Assembly: GCA_937959375.1 (NCBI GenBank)
Contig: CALGLS010000148.1
Location: 1 to 9,115 of the forward strand
DNA from: an uncultured Saprospiraceae bacterium
GTDB lineage: Bacteria > Bacteroidota > Bacteroidia > Chitinophagales > Saprospiraceae
Direction of reading: 5' to 3'
DNA: 9,115 nt
Shown piece after piece: positions 6,534 through 9,115 of this stretch. The position numbers were made by a program, and so were the translations under genes. The notes beneath the pieces are model-generated. The model had not been told where the DNA came from and ran no database searches. It worked only from the letters and a program-made list of their open reading frames with translations. Every line of letters begins with the position of its first letter. The stretch's first letter is position 1.

Positions 6534-7928
6534 TTAGTGAATCATATTATACAAAACAAGGAAGGCACCTGCACCAGCAATAAAGCCGACAAAAGCTAGC
6601 CATCCAATCTTTTTCAAGTACCAGATAAAATCTACTTTTTCCATTCCCATTGCTGCAACACCTGCTGCAGATCCGATGATCAATAAACTACCACCTGTAC
6701 CGGCAGAGTAAGCAATAAAGTGCCAGAGTTTAGAATCGGCTGGACTGATATACATACCCATTGAGGCTGCTACCAAAGGAACGTTATCAATAATCGCAGA
6801 TACAATACCAATTAAAATAACAACGATGTCCTGATTGGGAATAGCCCTGTCTAGCATTTCTGCAACATAGCGGAGTGTACCCACTTGAACGTTTTCACCG
6901 TTATTTACAACTGTACCAAATACAGCACTCTCAAGTGCAGCAACAGCCATCAAGATTCCGAGGAAGAAAAGGATACTAGAAAGCTCAATTCTTGATAAGG
7001 CTTTGTGTGCAGAGTATCTTGCTTTTTTCTCATTTGTAAAATCTTCTTCTGGGTGAATGTATTCTGAAACCAACCAAACAACACCTAAACTAAGCATCAT
7101 ACCAACGTAAGGAGGTAAGTGTGTCAATGTCTTGAAAATTGGAACAAAAACAATCGCAGATAAACCGAGGTATAACATCGTCTGGCTACTTAATAGCTTT
7201 TCTGTACTCAAATTTTCTTCTAACTTAAGCGTAATGTCTCCTTGAAATGGCTTAAGAAAAGTTGCAATGAATGTTGGTACAACAAAGCAAACGATAGAAG
7301 GTAATATCAAGTATTTCATTAATCCTCCTGAAGTTACTTTCCCTCCAATCCAAAGCATGGTCGTGGTTACATCACCAATTGGTGACCAAGCACCACCAGC
7401 ATTTGCGGCAATTACGATAAGACCAACAAACCAAAGTCGCTCCGTTCTGTCTGGAATGATTTTTCGCAAAAGCGTAACCAAAACGATAGTTGCTGTTAGG
7501 TTATCAATAATAGCTGAAAGAATGAAAGCCAAGATACCTAGAATCCAAAGTAATTTTTTCTTGCTTTTAGTCTTCACATAACTCTTCAGTACTTCAAAAC
7601 CAAGGTGAAGATCGATGATTTCGACAATAGTCATCGCACCAATAAGGAATATCAGTATCTCAGATGTTTTACCAAAATGGTGGAGTAGAAGGTTTGAAAA
7701 TCCATGATGCGCGTGGTCCGCAGCATCTCCTGATACCCCTATCATTGAGAAAATATGGTCGTGTGTATCAATTACGTCGATAGCGCCACTATTGAAGCCG
7801 ATAGCGAGTAAAGCCCAGCACAAAGCACCCATAATTAGGGCAGGTACTGTTTTGTCGAGTTTTAGTGGATGTTCAAATACAATGGTTAGATAACCTAGAA
7901 TGAAACAAAGTATGATGCCGGTGAGCAT
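6534..7928 (-). CDS. nhaD: NhaD-type Na+/H+ antiporter
   Basis: Inner-membrane antiporter of the ion transporter (IT) superfamily. NhaD proteins export Na+ (and Li+) in exchange for protons, supporting salt and alkaline pH tolerance. The 464-residue product fits the family length and is hydrophobic throughout, with about 12 or more membrane segments. Diagnostic motifs are FLIGAMTIVEIID (94-106), SAIIDNLTAT (138-147), NAGGAWSPIGDVTTTMLW (176-193), its pseudo-symmetric partner SAIIDNVPLVAAS (377-389) and YSAGTGGSLLIIGSAAG (407-423). The two SAIIDN motifs mark the inverted structural repeats typical of this fold. An unusual His-rich segment lies at residues 54-86. The start ATG (7926-7928) is the first Met in frame and leads directly into a hydrophobic helix. 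The gene is transcribed alone, convergent with the large secreted-protein gene and divergent from dus. A -7 promoter element lies about 105 bp upstream. Confidence 0.93.
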   Translation of the reverse strand: MLTGIILCFILGYLTIVFEHPLKLDKTVPALIMGALCWALLAIGFNSGAIDVIDTHDHIFSMIGVSGDAADHAHHGFSNLLLHHFGKTSEILIFLIGAMTIVEIIDLHLGFEVLKSYVKTKSKKKLLWILGILAFILSAIIDNLTATIVLVTLLRKIIPDRTERLWFVGLIVIAANAGGAWSPIGDVTTTMLWIGGKVTSGGLMKYLILPSIVCFVVPTFIATFLKPFQGDITLKLEENLSTEKLLSSQTMLYLGLSAIVFVPIFKTLTHLPPYVGMMLSLGVVWLVSEYIHPEEDFTNEKKARYSAHKALSRIELSSILFFLGILMAVAALESAVFGTVVNNGENVQVGTLRYVAEMLDRAIPNQDIVVILIGIVSAIIDNVPLVAASMGMYISPADSKLWHFIAYSAGTGGSLLIIGSAAGVAAMGMEKVDFIWYLKKIGWLAFVGFIAGAGAFLVLYNMIH

Positions 7929-8033
7929 AAATTTTGCGATTTAATGTGCGTGAATTAATTGCTTAAAATGTTGATATTCAGTCTGTTATTGGGGCGTTTT
8001 TTCTGTTAAGTAATCTAGAAAAAACAATGGCGA

Positions 8034-8041
8034 CAAAGTTA
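8034..8041 (-). promoter_or_regulatory. Candidate Bacteroidota -7 promoter element for nhaD
   Basis: On the minus strand this reads TAACTTTG, a perfect match to the Bacteroidota consensus TAnnTTTG, followed by TCGCC. Transcription would start about 5 bp downstream and leave a leader of about 100 nt before the nhaD ATG. The -33 region upstream (about 8058-8068) is T-rich but has no clear TTTG, so the call rests on the -7 match. Confidence 0.6.
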
Positions 8042-8154
8042 AAAAATATCTTTTGGAACTGAAATTTAAATGAGGATGTTTTGAAAATGAATTTGAGCTG
8101 AGATCTTCATTAAAGATAGTTTTACCAACTACTGTTTATAAGCAGGATTTTAGT

Positions 8155-8162
8155 TAATTTTG
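8155..8162 (+). promoter_or_regulatory. Candidate Bacteroidota -7 promoter element for dus
   Basis: TAATTTTG matches the TAnnTTTG consensus exactly. It ends only 9 bp before the dus ATG (8172), so the leader would be a few bases at most. A GTTTA at 8134-8138 is a poor candidate -33 element. Short leaders are plausible in this phylum, where Shine-Dalgarno pairing is often not used. No other good promoter was seen in the 243-bp divergent spacer. Confidence 0.6.
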
Positions 8163-8171
8163 CAATCGATT

Positions 8172-9115
8172 ATGGTAAAAATAGGAAATACTGAGCTGGG
8201 AGAGTTCCCATTGTTACTAGCACCGATGGAAGATGTTAGTGATCCACCGTTTCGTGCTTTGTGCAAACAGCAGGGATGTGATATGATGTACACCGAGTTT
8301 ATCTCCGTGGAGGGACTGATTCGTGATGCAAGTAAGAGTGTACAAAAACTCGATATTTACGACGAAGAAAGACCCGTTGGTATACAGATATTTGGTGCCA
8401 AACTAGATTCAATGATGCGTGCCGCTGAAATTGTGGAAGAAGCCAAACCTGAGGTACTGGATATCAACTACGGTTGCCCCGTTAAGAAGGTCGTTTGCCG
8501 AATGGCAGGAGCCGGAATCCTTCAAGATCTTGACATGATGGTGAAGTTGACGAAAGCTGTGGTTGATTCTACTAGTTTACCCGTTACCGTAAAAACAAGA
8601 TTGGGTTGGGATGATGAAACCAAATATGTGGATGAAGTAGCTGAGCGTTTGCAGGATGTTGGTATTAAAGCCATTTCTATACATGGTCGAACTAGAAAAC
8701 AAATGTACAAAGGAGAGGCTGACTGGACTTTAATCGGAAAGATAAAAGAAAATCCAAGAATGCACATTCCTGTTTTCGGAAACGGTGACATCAATAGTCC
8801 TAAAAAGGCAAAAGAATACCGCGAACGATATGGTGTAGATGGAATTATGATCGGACGTGCAAGCATCGGTAATCCATGGATTTTCCGAGAAATCAAACAT
8901 TACTTTAAAACGGGTGAAGAATTGGCACCACCTACTTTAAACGAAAAAGTAGAAGCTGCTCGTCAGCATCTAAAACATTCGCTTGAATGGAAAGGTGTTA
9001 AATTAGGTGTTTTAGAAATGAGACGTCACTACACCAATTATTTTAGAGGTCTACCCAACATCAAACCGTTTCGAATGAAGCTGGTTACGTTACATGATCC
9101 TGCTGAACTTTTTGC
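8172..9115 (+). CDS. dusB: tRNA-dihydrouridine synthase, DusB family (3' end outside window)
   Basis: Flavin-dependent enzyme that reduces specific uridines to dihydrouridine in the tRNA D-loop, using FMN and NADPH. The frame is open from ATG 8172 to the window edge, giving 314 residues. DusB proteins are usually about 320-335 long, so only a short tail is missing. The N-terminus MVKIGNTELGEFPLLLAPMEDVSDPPFR is a textbook start for Bacteroidota members, and a stop (TAG, 8151-8153) lies just upstream in frame. Visible motifs in order: APMEDVSDPPFR (FMN binding), VGIQIFG, NYGCPVKKVVCRMAGAGIL with the expected catalytic Cys102, VKTRLGW, SIHGRTRKQMYKG, FGNGDI, and GRASIGNPWIF (phosphate binding). 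The C-terminal helical tRNA-binding part begins around residue 250 (EEL onwards). It is divergent from nhaD, with its own likely promoter. Assignment to the Dus family is secure; the DusB subtype is likely. Confidence 0.95.
   Translation, partial: MVKIGNTELGEFPLLLAPMEDVSDPPFRALCKQQGCDMMYTEFISVEGLIRDASKSVQKLDIYDEERPVGIQIFGAKLDSMMRAAEIVEEAKPEVLDINYGCPVKKVVCRMAGAGILQDLDMMVKLTKAVVDSTSLPVTVKTRLGWDDETKYVDEVAERLQDVGIKAISIHGRTRKQMYKGEADWTLIGKIKENPRMHIPVFGNGDINSPKKAKEYRERYGVDGIMIGRASIGNPWIFREIKHYFKTGEELAPPTLNEKVEAARQHLKHSLEWKGVKLGVLEMRRHYTNYFRGLPNIKPFRMKLVTLHDPAELF

Noticed and set aside
7267..7581. Plus-strand ORF opposite nhaD
   Set aside because: Antisense shadow of conserved NhaD motifs (NAGGAWSPIGD and SAIIDNLTAT are on the other strand).
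8522..8896. Minus-strand ORF opposite dus
   Set aside because: The plus-strand frame encodes an unmistakable Dus protein across the whole stretch.

Overview
The window looks like a chromosomal segment of a Bacteroidota (Bacteroidetes) bacterium, most likely a marine or aquatic member of the Flavobacteriales or a close relative. Three signs support this. First, the large central gene has a Bacteroidota architecture: a signal peptide, SprB-type repeats and a C-terminal type IX secretion (T9SS) sorting domain. Second, two sites match the Bacteroidota -7 promoter element TAnnTTTG. Third, the DNA is AT-rich and its genes lack strong Shine-Dalgarno sequences.

Layout. Positions 1-1230 (+) hold the 3' end of leuS (leucyl-tRNA synthetase), followed by a clear intrinsic terminator at 1313-1350. 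An AT-rich gap follows, with a perfect 12-bp inverted repeat at 1542-1582 just before the next gene. Positions 1613-6310 (+) encode a 1565-residue secreted, cysteine-rich, multidomain protein. It has four or five N-terminal beta-sandwich-like modules, two GCTDP motifs, an FN3-like domain, eight SprB-like repeats and a T9SS type A tail. Positions 6311-6533 are noncoding. They contain ten perfect tandem copies of GAAGACG, which lead into a 41-bp imperfect inverted repeat built from related heptamers, and then a strong bidirectional terminator. Positions 6534-7928 (-) encode an NhaD-type Na+/H+ antiporter. A 243-bp divergent promoter region separates it from a DusB-like tRNA-dihydrouridine synthase gene (+) that starts at 8172 and runs off the window.

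The genes do not form one operon or pathway. leuS and dus are translation/tRNA housekeeping genes, nhaD is for sodium/pH homeostasis (common in marine bacteria), and the large protein is an accessory surface or secreted protein. I see no phage, insertion sequence, CRISPR array, tRNA/rRNA gene or defence system. No wholly new system is evident. The element most worth a second look is the heptamer array with its inverted arm at 6316-6470.
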